Shown: positions 1 to 8,465, counted from the stretch's first letter. The stretch: 64,000 bases of DNA from Phycisphaerae bacterium (GCA_028289375.1 JANQQK010000007.1:1-64000), one strand, 5' to 3'. Notes: generated from the letters alone by a model not told the origin. Program-made: numbers and translations.

Positions 1-208
<208 letters not shown>

Positions 209-338
209 GAGGATTATCTAGACCTCGGCAGTCAGATTGACCGCCAAGGAAGATGTCAGCACATACCCACAGACATTATGTCTGTGTTCGACGGGGCAAC
301 CTGTCAAACCGGCGACAATCCTGTTTCTTGATATTCAA

Positions 339-376
339 GAAAACCCGTCAGCTCGCGCTGGCGGGTTTTCTATTTT
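339..376 (+). terminator. Intrinsic terminator of the 16S rRNA transcript
   Basis: A 14-bp stem (339-352 with 357-370, one G-U pair, TCGC tetraloop) is followed by TATTTTTA. It lies about 130 nt after the 16S 3' end and would end the rRNA transcript before any 23S gene. Confidence 0.9.
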
Positions 377-455
377 TACCGCCCCACCACCTTCGCCCGA
401 AGACCTCTGTCGAGCATCAGCGAAATTTCCCTACTTTCCTGCAAGGCGCATGAGA

Positions 456-467
456 CTGTCGCGACAG
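456..467. repeat. 12-bp perfect palindrome upstream of a PEP-CTERM gene
   Basis: CTGTCGCGACAG is its own reverse complement. It sits 104 bp before the start at 572, where an operator could be, but it matches no regulator I know and a single short palindrome can occur by chance. Confidence 0.3.
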
Positions 468-571
468 ACCCTGCATACATCCGTCACCGAGTCGGAACTC
501 GTGACGAGATGATGCGGCGCCAGAGTGGGCGCTGACAGAATGGCGAGCCTGAACAATGAGGGAGAATCAGG

Positions 572-1345
572 ATGAGTATGCGTGGACGTATTGCGGCGGG
601 GGTATTGGTGGCGGCGCTTCCGCTGACGGTGATGGCTCAGGACGTAGAGCTTGAGGTGAGCGTCGAAAATCTCTCACCGACGAACAGCATTTCGTTCGCT
701 CCGCTTCGGATCGGTTTCAACAACGGAACATTCGATTCGTTCAACAACGGCGAAGCGGCAGGTCAGCCAATCATCTCGGTGGCTGAGGGTGGTACCGGTG
801 TCGACTGGTTCCCAGCATTCAGCGCCGCCGACCCGACGGCGACACTGGGCACGGTTGCTCCGAATCCTCCGGGCCCATTGCTTCCCGGTGGTACGGGAAC
901 GGGCGTCTTTACGGTCGACTCCTCCGTGAATCAGTATTTCACCTTCGCGTCGATGGTCGTGCCGAGCAACGACTACTTCATCGGCAATGACAACCCGCTG
1001 GCGTACGACCTGTTCGACGACAATGGCGACCTGATCATCAGCGAGATCACGCTGACGGCCAGCGACATCTGGGATGCCGGTTCGGAAGTGGACGGCGTTT
1101 TTGGGGCTGCGTTCCTGCAGGGCTCTTCGAACGACGATCGCATTGCCGAAGACAGTGTTGTGGAGTTCGATTTCGCGGATCTGAACGTGTTCAACGGCTC
1201 GACCACCGCGGCCGGTTATGTGTTTGACAGCCAGTTGGCGTCGGACACGGACATCTATCGGATTTCGTTCACCGTCGTGCCCGAGCCGGCGACGGCGATG
1301 CTGCTTTGCACCGCCGGCGTTTTCGTGCTCCGCAGACGTCGCTAA
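572..1345 (+). CDS. PEP-CTERM sorting domain surface protein
   Basis: This 257-residue protein begins with a Sec signal peptide (MSMRGRIAAGVLVAALPLTV, cleavage near Ala22) and ends with the tripartite sorting signal VPEPATAMLLCTAGVFVLRRRR: PEP motif, hydrophobic segment and Arg tail. In PEP-CTERM systems an exosortase recognises this tail at the inner membrane and processes it for export to the cell surface. The body is acidic and rich in Asn, Asp, Thr and Ser and resembles the spondin-N-like class of surface proteins, but I cannot place it firmly. A GGGAG at 560-564 supports the ATG at 572. A terminator follows at 1378, so it is probably monocistronic. Confidence 0.88.
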   Translation: MSMRGRIAAGVLVAALPLTVMAQDVELEVSVENLSPTNSISFAPLRIGFNNGTFDSFNNGEAAGQPIISVAEGGTGVDWFPAFSAADPTATLGTVAPNPPGPLLPGGTGTGVFTVDSSVNQYFTFASMVVPSNDYFIGNDNPLAYDLFDDNGDLIISEITLTASDIWDAGSEVDGVFGAAFLQGSSNDDRIAEDSVVEFDFADLNVFNGSTTAAGYVFDSQLASDTDIYRISFTVVPEPATAMLLCTAGVFVLRRRR

Positions 1346-1377
1346 GTACAAGCCTCCATCAGTGCTGCAGACACGCG

Positions 1378-1418
1378 ACCGGTGGTCGGGACAACGTTCC
1401 GACCGCCGGTTTGTTTTT
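1378..1418 (+). terminator. Intrinsic terminator after the PEP-CTERM gene
   Basis: A 12-bp stem (1378-1389 with 1399-1410, one wobble) closes a 9-nt loop and is followed by TTGTTTTT. It lies 33 nt after the stop at 1345. Confidence 0.85.
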
Positions 1419-1531
1419 GTCGCCAGGCACACGCCGCCAACCAAATTCACCGCCCCACCACCACTGCTTGCAGGCAAACCGCCACGTTGCGATAATGGCG
1501 TTTTGGCGTTGCTTTGGAAGGGGTGCTCATC

Positions 1532-1732
1532 ATGCCGAAACGCGGAACCAAAGTCGAAGATCTCGCCAGGGAACTCGGCATCACGTCGCGTGAGTTGATT
1601 GATCGTGGCCGGGCTGAGGGCATCGACATTCAGAACCGCATCACCAAGCTCACGCTTGAACAGGCCCAGCGTATGCGCGCCTGCATCGCGCCCGGAGCAT
1701 CGGACACCGAGCAATCACCAACGTCCGATTGA
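1532..1732 (+). CDS. Small standalone IF2-N-like domain protein
   Basis: The 66-residue product begins MPKRGTKVEDLARELGITSR and continues RELIDRGRAEGIDIQNRITK. This matches the pattern of the IF2_N module repeated in the N terminus of bacterial translation initiation factor IF-2: L-A-x-E-L-G followed by a helix-turn-helix-like segment. Here the module stands alone without the GTPase part, followed by a short polar tail. The ATG at 1532 is chosen because GGAAGGGG at 1516-1523 gives a good ribosome site; an in-frame TTG at 1514 is the alternative. Its role is unknown; RNA or nucleic-acid binding is an inference from the family. It could also be a decayed piece of a larger gene. Confidence 0.6.
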   Translation: MPKRGTKVEDLARELGITSRELIDRGRAEGIDIQNRITKLTLEQAQRMRACIAPGASDTEQSPTSD

Positions 1733-1840
1733 CACGTGATCGCACTGCCGAATTTCGGTCCGGCGTCACACACTTCTGATCGTTTTCTGTGGCACACGAA
1801 AAGTTGTAGATGGACACTCTGTGCCGCTCTACTATGGCCT

Positions 1841-1868
1841 GACGCAAGTGCGTCGTGCGACGCAAGTG
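1841..1868 (+). repeat. 10-bp direct repeat GACGCAAGTG in intergenic DNA
   Basis: GACGCAAGTG occurs at 1841-1850 and 1859-1868, 18 bp apart, with a shorter GACGCAA at 1884. GACGC-AAGT-GCGTC also forms a small hairpin at 1841-1854. It lies about 65-90 bp before the lipoprotein start at 1933 and could be a regulator site. Confidence 0.35.
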
Positions 1869-1932
1869 TCACGCACCGTCGTTCGACGCAACACCTCTTC
1901 AAGTCGCCTTGCCATCAGAAGGGAGCAGACCC

Positions 1933-3684
1933 ATGCTGCGCGCTTCAATTCTGCGAACTGCCATTTCCCTGTCAGCCTCCACGGCGATCTGCATGTGTGT
2001 GACCGGATGCCCGGCGCCACAAACCGTTGGCGATGGTTCATTGAACGTCGCGCGGGAACTTGAAGAGGCGGACGTGGTCAAACTCGTTGACGGGGTTCTG
2101 TACGCAGCCAATCCCTATTCCGGTCTGCGGTTGATTGACGTCCGCGACATCGATGCGCCTTCCCTTGCGGGCAGCCTGGAACTCGGTGGTCGCGCGGTCG
2201 AGCTGCTCATTCGTGACGATCTGGCTTACATCGTGACGACGGCGGATTTCTTTGACTGTGCGGGCGATCCGGTCGGATTCTCATCACAGGAGTTTGCGGC
2301 TGAAATCACCCCGGACTTCGACGGCAGCCGACTCTGGATCGTCGACATTTCAGACAGCGCCGCCCCGCAACTCGTCAGCCAACTCGACATCGTCGGATTT
2401 GTTCGGGAAGCCCGCCGGGTCGACAACGTTCTCTACCTGACCGGTGTGCTGACCCTCGACGAGGCCGACGAGCAGAATGGTGATGGTGGTGGAAATGATG
2501 ATGGCGAAGGGGACGATGAGCCGGCCGGTGTGTTCATCGACTCCATCAGCATCGCCGATTCCAGTGCCCCGGCGTTCATTGATTCTGAATCATTCGAGGG
2601 TGAAGACTACGACATCGCCGCGTCGCCCAACGGCATGGCCGTCCTTGGCCCGGACCCCACGCTGGCCGAGACGTCCGTCATGACGTACGTGGACATTCGT
2701 GATCCAGCTGGCGACCTTGTCGTCGGCGACACGTTCCGGGTGCCGGGGTTCATCGCGGATACCTCCGTGGTCAACATCGTGGGGGATACGCTTTTCGTGG
2801 TCACTGGCGAATCGAGCCTCAGTCGATTCTCGTTCCGCAACCCCGTGCTCTACGTTTATGACATCTCGAATCCGGCCGACGTCGAACGCATGACGCGTTT
2901 TCCGTTCGATACCTTTGGCGAAGTCAATTCGATTCAATACAGCGATGATCGGGTGTTCATCGCGACGTCGTCCTCGCGCGATCCGCTGTTCATCGTCGAT
3001 GTCCAGGATCCCAGCAACCCGGTTGTCGGCGCGCAACTGGAATCGCCGGGACAGGACACATTTCTGTTTCCACTGCAGGATCGGCTGTTGACCATCGGGT
3101 TTGAGTCGTCTTTCGGCGGACGCCCCGTTGCATCCCTATTTGACATCTCGCCACTCGACAACGCCCGCCGCATGTCAATCATTGAACTCGACGGTACGGA
3201 TAGTCTGGAACCCATCTCGGTCTTCTTCGATGTGGCATCGACACGATGGATCGATGATGGCCGATTGGCGGTGATGCCGACGGCTTACTTCGATGATGCC
3301 CAAAACGCGTTCGTCGAACAGGTCCGGCTGATCTCGGTTGGGACGCGCCTGACAGAGCATGTCGGAATTTCGCACCGTGGATACGCCAACGCCTTCGACA
3401 TGCTCAACGAACGACTCTGGCTGCTCTCGGATCTGTCATTCCAGACGATCAACATAGACGATCTGGACAATCCGATCTCGGTCGCCCGTCTCGACGACCT
3501 TGGCCCCAATGATCAGGATCTGCTGGACGCAGGTCTGACACAGTGCGTCCTGTCAGCCGCAACCGAGGGTCGCCGTTCGTTTCTCGCTGCGCCCTGTGGC
3601 ATTCTGGGGATCATTCCGGTTGGCATGATGGTGCTCGGTTTGATGCAATTCCGACTCCTCTGCCGCCGCGGCAGACATCGGTGA
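1933..3684 (+). CDS. Lipoprotein with LVIVD-like beta-propeller repeats and a C-terminal membrane anchor
   Basis: This 583-residue protein starts with a signal peptide ending in a lipobox (CMCVTGC, lipidated Cys at about residue 24). The body shows repeated blades of the type LxVxDISDxxxPxLVSQLD and VYDISNPADVERM, the LVIVD-like propeller repeat of extracellular proteins. A low-complexity Gly/Asp/Glu run lies near residues 180-195. The C terminus has a Cys-Gly, a hydrophobic stretch (GILGIIPVGMMVLGLMQF) and a basic RRGRHR tail, which looks like a sorting or anchor signal. The ATG at 1933 is chosen because it gives the signal peptide and has GAAGGGA at 1918-1924; an upstream in-frame GTG at 1855 lacks these. 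Substrate and function are unknown. Confidence 0.75.
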   Translation: MLRASILRTAISLSASTAICMCVTGCPAPQTVGDGSLNVARELEEADVVKLVDGVLYAANPYSGLRLIDVRDIDAPSLAGSLELGGRAVELLIRDDLAYIVTTADFFDCAGDPVGFSSQEFAAEITPDFDGSRLWIVDISDSAAPQLVSQLDIVGFVREARRVDNVLYLTGVLTLDEADEQNGDGGGNDDGEGDDEPAGVFIDSISIADSSAPAFIDSESFEGEDYDIAASPNGMAVLGPDPTLAETSVMTYVDIRDPAGDLVVGDTFRVPGFIADTSVVNIVGDTLFVVTGESSLSRFSFRNPVLYVYDISNPADVERMTRFPFDTFGEVNSIQYSDDRVFIATSSSRDPLFIVDVQDPSNPVVGAQLESPGQDTFLFPLQDRLLTIGFESSFGGRPVASLFDISPLDNARRMSIIELDGTDSLEPISVFFDVASTRWIDDGRLAVMPTAYFDDAQNAFVEQVRLISVGTRLTEHVGISHRGYANAFDMLNERLWLLSDLSFQTINIDDLDNPISVARLDDLGPNDQDLLDAGLTQCVLSAATEGRRSFLAAPCGILGIIPVGMMVLGLMQFRLLCRRGRHR

Positions 3685-3742
3685 GCCGAGGATTATCCAC
3701 GCGGAAGGTTGACCATCCATCCGCCGATTGTACGCTGACGAC

Positions 3743-4450
3743 GTGAACATCAGGCTATTGATCTTTGCAAAGTTTCCTTCGCCGGGTCAGGTGATGACGC
3801 GTCTCAGTCCGACGGTTGATCCGGAGGACGCGGCGCGGATTCAGCGGGCGTGCATCCGCATGCTCTGCGAGCGCTCGTTTCGCGGTTGGCCTGTGCGTCC
3901 GACCCTTGTCATCTCACCGGACGATGCGGAAGAGTCGTTCCGTGAGTGTGTTGGTCCGTACGTGCCGCTGACGCCGCAGGGCGATGGCGATCTGGGCGCG
4001 CGATTGGCTCGGGTCTGCAAGGCACAGTTTGATGCGGGCGACAAGGAAGTGCTGGTCATCGGCACGGACAGTCCGACGATGCCCTATGACACCCCGAAGC
4101 TCGTTAAGGAAAAACTCGCCAAGTCGGACGTGGTCGTCGGGCCGACCGAGGACGGGGGTTACTACTGCCTCGGGATGAGAAAGTTCGACGAGCGGCTGTT
4201 CGCAGACGTCGACTGGGGCAGCGACAAGGTGTTCGAACAGACCGTCGCAAACGCGAAGAAGTGCAAACTGAAGCTCGACACGCTTCCGGAATGGTACGAC
4301 CTCGATCGTCCTGAGGACATCCAACGCAGCATCGACGACATCGTCAAGGCCAACCATCGCGATGACTTCGAACTGCGTCGCGTGCTGGAAGACGTGGCAG
4401 GCAAAATGGCGACAGCGGGCAAGAAGAAGAAAGCGAAGGCATCGTCATGA
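3743..4450 (+). CDS. TIGR04282/DUF2064 glycosyltransferase-like protein
   Basis: The 235-residue protein has the N terminus VNIRLLIFAKFPSPGQVMTR and the core LVIGTDSPTMP followed by VVVGPTEDGGYYCLGMR. These are hallmarks of the DUF2064 family (TIGR04282), a GT-A-like nucleotide-sugar fold found in arsenosugar-type biosynthesis loci but often of unknown substrate. The TDSP motif corresponds to the DxD-like metal site. A C-terminal Lys-rich tail (GKKKKAKASS) is extra. The start is uncertain: GTG at 3743 is taken because it begins the conserved strand; TTG at 3728 is possible and no clear ribosome site is visible. Its stop overlaps the next start by 4 nt (ATGA), so the two are translationally coupled. 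Confidence 0.8.
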   Translation: MNIRLLIFAKFPSPGQVMTRLSPTVDPEDAARIQRACIRMLCERSFRGWPVRPTLVISPDDAEESFRECVGPYVPLTPQGDGDLGARLARVCKAQFDAGDKEVLVIGTDSPTMPYDTPKLVKEKLAKSDVVVGPTEDGGYYCLGMRKFDERLFADVDWGSDKVFEQTVANAKKCKLKLDTLPEWYDLDRPEDIQRSIDDIVKANHRDDFELRRVLEDVAGKMATAGKKKKAKASS

Positions 4451-5049
4451 GCACGCTTGCATCCCAACTTGCACCGTTTCTCGATGCGGTGGCTGCCAGG
4501 ACGGCTACGCCGGGAGGTGGTGCTGTGGCAGCCGGGGCGGGCGCGATGGCATGTGCGATGGCACGGATGGTGGCCATCTACTCGGTCGGCGACAGCGATG
4601 ATGCCGAGACAGCCGCCCTGCCGGAGCAGCTCGAACGGGCCGACCATCTGCTGCGTCGATTGGCTGACGAGGATGCGACGGCTTACCTCGCCCTCACCGA
4701 AGCCATGAAGAAACTCAAGGCCGATCCTTCGGCAAAGGATGCATACGACCTGGCGGTCGGCGTGGCAGCGGCAGTGCCGATGGAGATCGCTGCGGCTGCG
4801 GGTCAATCGCTTGATCTCATGCGCCGCCTGGTGCCGGTCGCGTCGAAGTACATGGTGTCGGACCTTGGTGTGGCGGCTGTGCTGGCGGAGGCGGCGGTGC
4901 GGGCGGCCGGGTACATGGTCCGTGCCAATACGGTGATTATGGAAAATCCGGACGTCCGACGCGACACGGAGCAGGCATTTGACGCCTTGGCCACCAAGGC
5001 GACCGAGCGATTGTCGGCCATCCAATCCGCCCTTTCAGCGCGGGGCTGA
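4447..5049 (+). CDS. Cyclodeaminase/cyclohydrolase family protein (FTCD_C)
   Basis: This 200-residue, Ala-rich helical protein matches the C-terminal cyclodeaminase domain of formiminotransferase-cyclodeaminase. The family signature is seen as TATPGGGAVAAGAGAMACAM near residues 19-38, followed by the helical core and VSDLGVAAVLAEAAVRAAGY near residues 139-158. Standalone versions act on formimino- or methenyl-tetrahydrofolate in one-carbon metabolism. Active-site details cannot be assigned securely here. The start ATGA overlaps the DUF2064 stop, so the two form an operon. The pairing gives no obvious pathway. Confidence 0.85.
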   Translation: MSTLASQLAPFLDAVAARTATPGGGAVAAGAGAMACAMARMVAIYSVGDSDDAETAALPEQLERADHLLRRLADEDATAYLALTEAMKKLKADPSAKDAYDLAVGVAAAVPMEIAAAAGQSLDLMRRLVPVASKYMVSDLGVAAVLAEAAVRAAGYMVRANTVIMENPDVRRDTEQAFDALATKATERLSAIQSALSARG

Positions 5050-5120
5050 CCGCCCTGCCGCGGCTCGCACACCTGAGCAAACTTCAGCCCCCCACTGCTG
5101 CCCGCCGATATTGCTGGCGT

Positions 5121-5357
5121 ATGGGCAACGAATCCCGCCATCTGGATATCCGCGTCGGCGGTGACGAAACGCCGTCCGATGAGTCCGCGTCCCGCCGCTG
5201 GCTGGGCATCCACTTCGAATGCTGCAACGTGTATGCCCGCGTCTGGCGAAACAGCACCGGGACCGCCTACGTCGGCTTCTGCCCCCACTGCACGAAACAG
5301 GTTCGGCTGCCCATCGGCCCCGGCGGGACCGACGCGCGGTTTTTCTCGGCCAGATAA
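5121..5357 (+). CDS. Small Cys-rich zinc-ribbon-like protein, unknown function
   Basis: The 78-residue product has four Cys arranged as ECC and CPHC (HFECCNVYARVWRN, then VGFCPHCTKQ), a likely zinc-binding ribbon, and ends GPGGTDARFFSAR. Small proteins with this layout are, from memory, common in Planctomycetes, but no function is known to me. No strong ribosome site precedes the ATG. The last 29 nt or so of its 3' end (5317-5345) are repeated at 6153-6181 beyond the neighbouring minus-strand gene. Confidence 0.6.
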   Translation: MGNESRHLDIRVGGDETPSDESASRRWLGIHFECCNVYARVWRNSTGTAYVGFCPHCTKQVRLPIGPGGTDARFFSAR

Positions 5358-5367
5358 CCTGCTCACG

Positions 5368-6102
5368 CTATTCCCTTCCTGCATCTTGAGGCTCATACAT
5401 CGCCCGTTCGCCCAAAACCCGGATTTCAAGGGAACGCATGATTGCTTCGAACTCTTCGGTTTCGAGGACACCGGTTAGTCCGCTCGCGTATCCGACGATT
5501 CGCCCGAATTCATCACTCCTTGAGAATGCGACAATACAGGCAACGTCGTCGCCGCAATCCCAGGCCGGATGAATCCCTTCAACATAAACGTAATCGTCTA
5601 CGTACGCCGTTGAACCAGGGATTAAACTCTGCTTCAAGAAATCTGGGAACAGCATTCCGAAGGCTGCGATCCATGCCAAAAGCATGGCCGTCCAAGCAGC
5701 AATACGCACTTCAGAACGACCTACTCGCACGAGCAAGCACAGCGACGAAATCACGAGTGCAACTGCGAAAGCTGGAAAGACATGATCCCGTACAAACCAA
5801 TGCAGGGATGTACGACCTTGAATCCGATCTTTCTCGCTGTACGGGCTGAGCGACGAGATCGCACCTCGGCGTGCTGTTCCAACGTCCATCGGTATCGGCC
5901 CCTCGGACTTCCCCGCCTGAAGATGCCGTTCGGTCAGCACGTACTTCAGGTTTGAGCGAGCTATATTGCGGAATGATGTCTCGCGATAGCCCCTAGTCTG
6001 CGCGAAATGCACGTACAGGAGCAAGATCGCGATCAGCCATGCGGTTATCGCAATTGCCAATCGGACCTTGAAATAGGACTCAGGGTTCCTTGACAGCTTC
6101 AT
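5368..6102 (-). CDS. Membrane protein of a local tandem family (copy A)
   Basis: The 244-residue protein has about three hydrophobic segments, one near the N terminus (LAIAITAWLIAILLLYVHF) and two in the middle. Its C-terminal region, DDYVYVEGIH...CIVAFSRSDEFGRIVGYASG, parallels SDYVYVNGVN...IIVAFARNHG in the protein at 6346-7206, so the two are paralogs. Copy A lacks the N-terminal zinc ribbon of copy C and may be truncated there. ATG at 6102 is taken; an in-frame TTG at 6153 extends into duplicated DNA. No function can be assigned. Confidence 0.55.
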   Translation of the reverse strand: MKLSRNPESYFKVRLAIAITAWLIAILLLYVHFAQTRGYRETSFRNIARSNLKYVLTERHLQAGKSEGPIPMDVGTARRGAISSLSPYSEKDRIQGRTSLHWFVRDHVFPAFAVALVISSLCLLVRVGRSEVRIAAWTAMLLAWIAAFGMLFPDFLKQSLIPGSTAYVDDYVYVEGIHPAWDCGDDVACIVAFSRSDEFGRIVGYASGLTGVLETEEFEAIMRSLEIRVLGERAMYEPQDAGRE

Positions 6103-6152
6103 CGATGAAAACCATCTGTCAAAAGAATGTACGCCTCGAAGCAATCTTGCCA

Positions 6153-6191
6153 AGCCCGGAGGGACCGACGCGCTGTTTTTCAGCGATCGAT
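6153..6191 (+). repeat. Duplicated 3' tail of the small Cys-rich gene
   Basis: Positions 6153-6181 match 5317-5345 at 25 of 29 bases, covering the codons for GGTDA-x-FFS. Both copies carry a stop a few codons later (GGTDALFFSDR here, GGTDARFFSAR in the intact gene). Only the tail is present, so this is a fragment left by a duplication that also included the neighbouring minus-strand gene. Confidence 0.65.
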
Positions 6192-6320
6192 AGCAGGGAT
6201 TGACGCGTCCTGATCATCATCCACACCGTCTAGTAGTCCCTGTGGCTTGGCGGCCTTGCGTAGTTCGTCATCTGTCATCAGTGTTACGTGTCCGGAAGCG
6301 AATCCCACTGCGCGCAACTC
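6180..6320 (-). pseudogene. Remnant of a third tandem paralog (copy B), C-terminal fragment
   Basis: The minus-strand frame encodes ELRAVGFASGHVTLMTDDE followed by LRKAAKPQGLLDG. It aligns with KTRTVGFLNGVVRNLTDEE followed by LRKAAIPQGLEGA at the end of the intact paralog at 6346-7206. Upstream of about 6320 the similarity stops and no full-length frame is available, so only the last third or less of the gene survives. It lies between copies A and C. Confidence 0.65.
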
Positions 6321-6345
6321 ATCGGAACATGATCGACAGCACACG

Positions 6346-7206
6346 TCATTCATCCAAGCGTCGAACGGCGCATTCACCGAGAAACATATCGACCGCCCCC
6401 TCAAGCCCCTGTGGAATCGCGGCCTTTCTCAACTCCTCGTCCGTGAGATTCCGAACCACTCCGTTCAGGAAGCCGACAGTGCGAGTCTTTCCGCGGACAC
6501 CGTGATTTCGAGCAAATGCGACAATGATGCCATCTCGGGCCTGATCGGGCGCCGAGAAGTTGACGCCATTAACGTACACGTAGTCACTCAAATACGCTCG
6601 ATCGGCATCGCGCCCGCCGAAACTTCGGGCTTCAATGACGCAAAAAGCCATCACGCCGAGAACAAGGCTCATGAGTGCGCAACCGCTCAGCATTCGCACG
6701 ACGCCCGGTACCTTCAAGTAGAGCAAGAACATCGCAGACAGCAGGAAGATATGACCGACGGCCCAAACGCCGAACTTGCGACGGATCCCTAGGCACCATA
6801 TGCGCACTTTCGCGCGGTTCTGATTGGCATACGGACTGAATGTCGCCCTTGCAACGACAGCGACAGCGCTGGGATCGATGACGTTCGCGTCAGCCCGCTC
6901 GGGCAGAATTTGGTGCCAATAGCCGATTATCGCGCGGAGATTGTGCTGTTCGTAAATCTCCTCGGCATACGCAATGCATTCCGTTCCAAGTGAAAGGGCA
7001 ATAGAGTTGAAGAACATCATGATCAGAAACAGCAACCAACCTAGTGCAGTACGGCCCAAAGAGTGTTGGGGATTGAACCAGATTAGCGCCGCCTGCTCGT
7101 CCGATGAGTAGGTCGATACTCGATCAGGATCGTATGCCACACCACACTCTGGACAGCGTGGGACGGTTTGGCCTCTTAGGTCGTATTGGCAGTTGCGACA
7201 GTACAT
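6346..7206 (-). CDS. Zinc-ribbon membrane protein of a local tandem family (copy C)
   Basis: The 286-residue protein begins MYCRNCQYDLRG and continues to CPECGVAYDP, a four-Cys zinc ribbon (C3, C6, C18, C21) of a type frequent at the start of planctomycete membrane proteins. It is followed by three to four hydrophobic segments and a C-terminal soluble part (SDYVYVNGVN...LTDEELRKAA). The ATG at 7206 places the ribbon at the very N terminus; an upstream in-frame TTG at 7236 is less likely. It is paralogous to the gene at 5368-6102 and to the fragment at 6180-6320. Function unknown. Confidence 0.65.
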   Translation of the reverse strand: MYCRNCQYDLRGQTVPRCPECGVAYDPDRVSTYSSDEQAALIWFNPQHSLGRTALGWLLFLIMMFFNSIALSLGTECIAYAEEIYEQHNLRAIIGYWHQILPERADANVIDPSAVAVVARATFSPYANQNRAKVRIWCLGIRRKFGVWAVGHIFLLSAMFLLYLKVPGVVRMLSGCALMSLVLGVMAFCVIEARSFGGRDADRAYLSDYVYVNGVNFSAPDQARDGIIVAFARNHGVRGKTRTVGFLNGVVRNLTDEELRKAAIPQGLEGAVDMFLGECAVRRLDE

Positions 7207-7298
7207 GTTGGCACCTGCCAACTGTACGTCCTTCAATCGGTGTCGGGCCGAGCGAAATCACAATTGCGATGGGCGTGGCGACGCCGTCAGCCGCGCAC

Positions 7299-7340
7299 AA
7301 AAAAACCGGGCCGCCCGCATGAACAACGGACAGCCCGGTT
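7299..7340 (-). terminator. Intrinsic terminator of the PEP-CTERM gene at 7368-8102
   Basis: Read on the minus strand, AACCGGGC pairs with GCCCGGTT across an imperfect inner stem and is followed by a run of seven Ts. It lies about 28 nt after the stop codon. Confidence 0.85.
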
Positions 7341-7367
7341 GGATTTTCCAAGAATCGCTGCTGCGAT

Positions 7368-8102
7368 CTAGCGACGACGACGCGAAACAACCATCGCGCC
7401 CATCGCCAGCAGACCGAGCGTGGCTGGCTCGGGAACCTGATACAGAGCGATGTTGTCAACCAACTCGCCGAATTCCTCGAGGTCAGCAACATTGATGCGG
7501 CCAATGGCCACGTCCGAAATCACGCCGACAAAGCTGCCAGACGTGCTGACGCCCGACACCACATCCTGGAGGATTTGAATGCCATCGACATCAAAAACGG
7601 TTACCTGTACATCGCCGACGGCACCGTTGGAGAACAAATCAAGCGAGACAGCCGTCTTGTCGCCGTCAGGGAACAACAGGTCAGTGCTCTCGGTAAACGT
7701 GTTCGCACCGACGACGTGGCTTGTCTGACCGGGGAGAAAGTTCGGGCCGAGCACGATCAGGCCACCACCACCAGCAATGTCAAACGGATCGGAACCGAAG
7801 ACGTTCGACTGCAGTTGAAGGTTGGAGTTCACCAAGCCATTTTCAAAACCTACACCGTTGAAATCCAGGTTTGCAACGCCGGCCTGAAGCGGATCAGCCA
7901 AGGGACCTGCCAACGGACCGGGTGCCCCCGGAACCGGGAACGTCGTGGCGTTCTCGAAATCCTCAACACCCTTCAGGATTTTGCCAGCATCGTTGATCGC
8001 GGTATCAAAATCGTTCGAATTCTGGAACAGGCTCGCCTGAGACCCGGCCATCGCAGGTACTGCAAATGCTGCTACCGCCAGCAAGCACGCAAACTTCTTC
8101 AT
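7368..8102 (-). CDS. PEP-CTERM sorting domain surface protein
   Basis: The 244-residue protein has a clear signal peptide (MKKFACLLAVAAFAVPAMAG) and a C-terminal PEP-CTERM signal, VPEPATLGLLAMGAMVVSRRRR. Together they mark it as a substrate of an exosortase. The body (DFENATTFPVPGAPGPLAGP and a beta-rich middle) has the look of secreted structural proteins. Three consecutive ATG codons lie at 8108, 8105 and 8102 behind a GGAGGA. The third gives the best spacing (8 nt) and is chosen. Its terminator lies at 7299-7340 and a second terminator lies upstream of it at 8222-8265. Confidence 0.88.
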   Translation of the reverse strand: MKKFACLLAVAAFAVPAMAGSQASLFQNSNDFDTAINDAGKILKGVEDFENATTFPVPGAPGPLAGPLADPLQAGVANLDFNGVGFENGLVNSNLQLQSNVFGSDPFDIAGGGGLIVLGPNFLPGQTSHVVGANTFTESTDLLFPDGDKTAVSLDLFSNGAVGDVQVTVFDVDGIQILQDVVSGVSTSGSFVGVISDVAIGRINVADLEEFGELVDNIALYQVPEPATLGLLAMGAMVVSRRRR

Positions 8103-8221
8103 CATCATTCTCCTCCGATTCGTGCGTTCTCGAGCAATCACCTCGCCAGCCGTTCACAGGACCGACATCAGTGATCGACGATTGACCCAATGTGTCGCCG
8201 TGAGCCCATCATTCACGGCAG

Positions 8222-8265
8222 AAAAAAAGAGAGAGCACACCCATACCGCGGGTGCAGCTCTCTCT
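8222..8265 (-). terminator. Orphan intrinsic terminator in the leader region of the PEP-CTERM gene
   Basis: On the minus strand a 9-bp GAGAG-type stem (8228-8236 with 8257-8265) and a 5-bp inner stem (8238-8242 with 8250-8254) are followed by seven Ts (8222-8228). No minus-strand gene lies upstream of it, so it would end a transcript started between about 8266 and 8511. It may be an attenuator for the gene at 7368-8102, 120 nt downstream, or the end of a small RNA. Confidence 0.75.
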
Positions 8266-8437
8266 CTTGATTGACTCGATACAAGGATGGACGTACGTCC
8301 CGCCCTTCCTGATTCTTCAAGATTACCGATTTCCCCATGTCGCGTCAACGGGGAAGGCACGATCTCGCCGCTCCGTCCTCGAATCGCGAGCAGGAATCGA
8401 CAAATTACAGCCCAGTTTTAATCGCAACTGTGTATCG

Positions 8438-8465
8438 TTGGCACACCGCGAAGTTCACCTATACT
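8438..8465 (+). promoter_or_regulatory. Predicted sigma70-type promoter for the DUF2339 gene
   Basis: TTGGCA (8438-8443) and TATACT (8460-8465) are spaced by 16 bp, 47 bp before the ATG at 8512. Confidence 0.5.

Noticed and set aside
674-1714. 346-codon minus-strand frame over the first PEP-CTERM gene
   Set aside because: It crosses a terminator and an identified signal-peptide gene; Arg-rich shadow.
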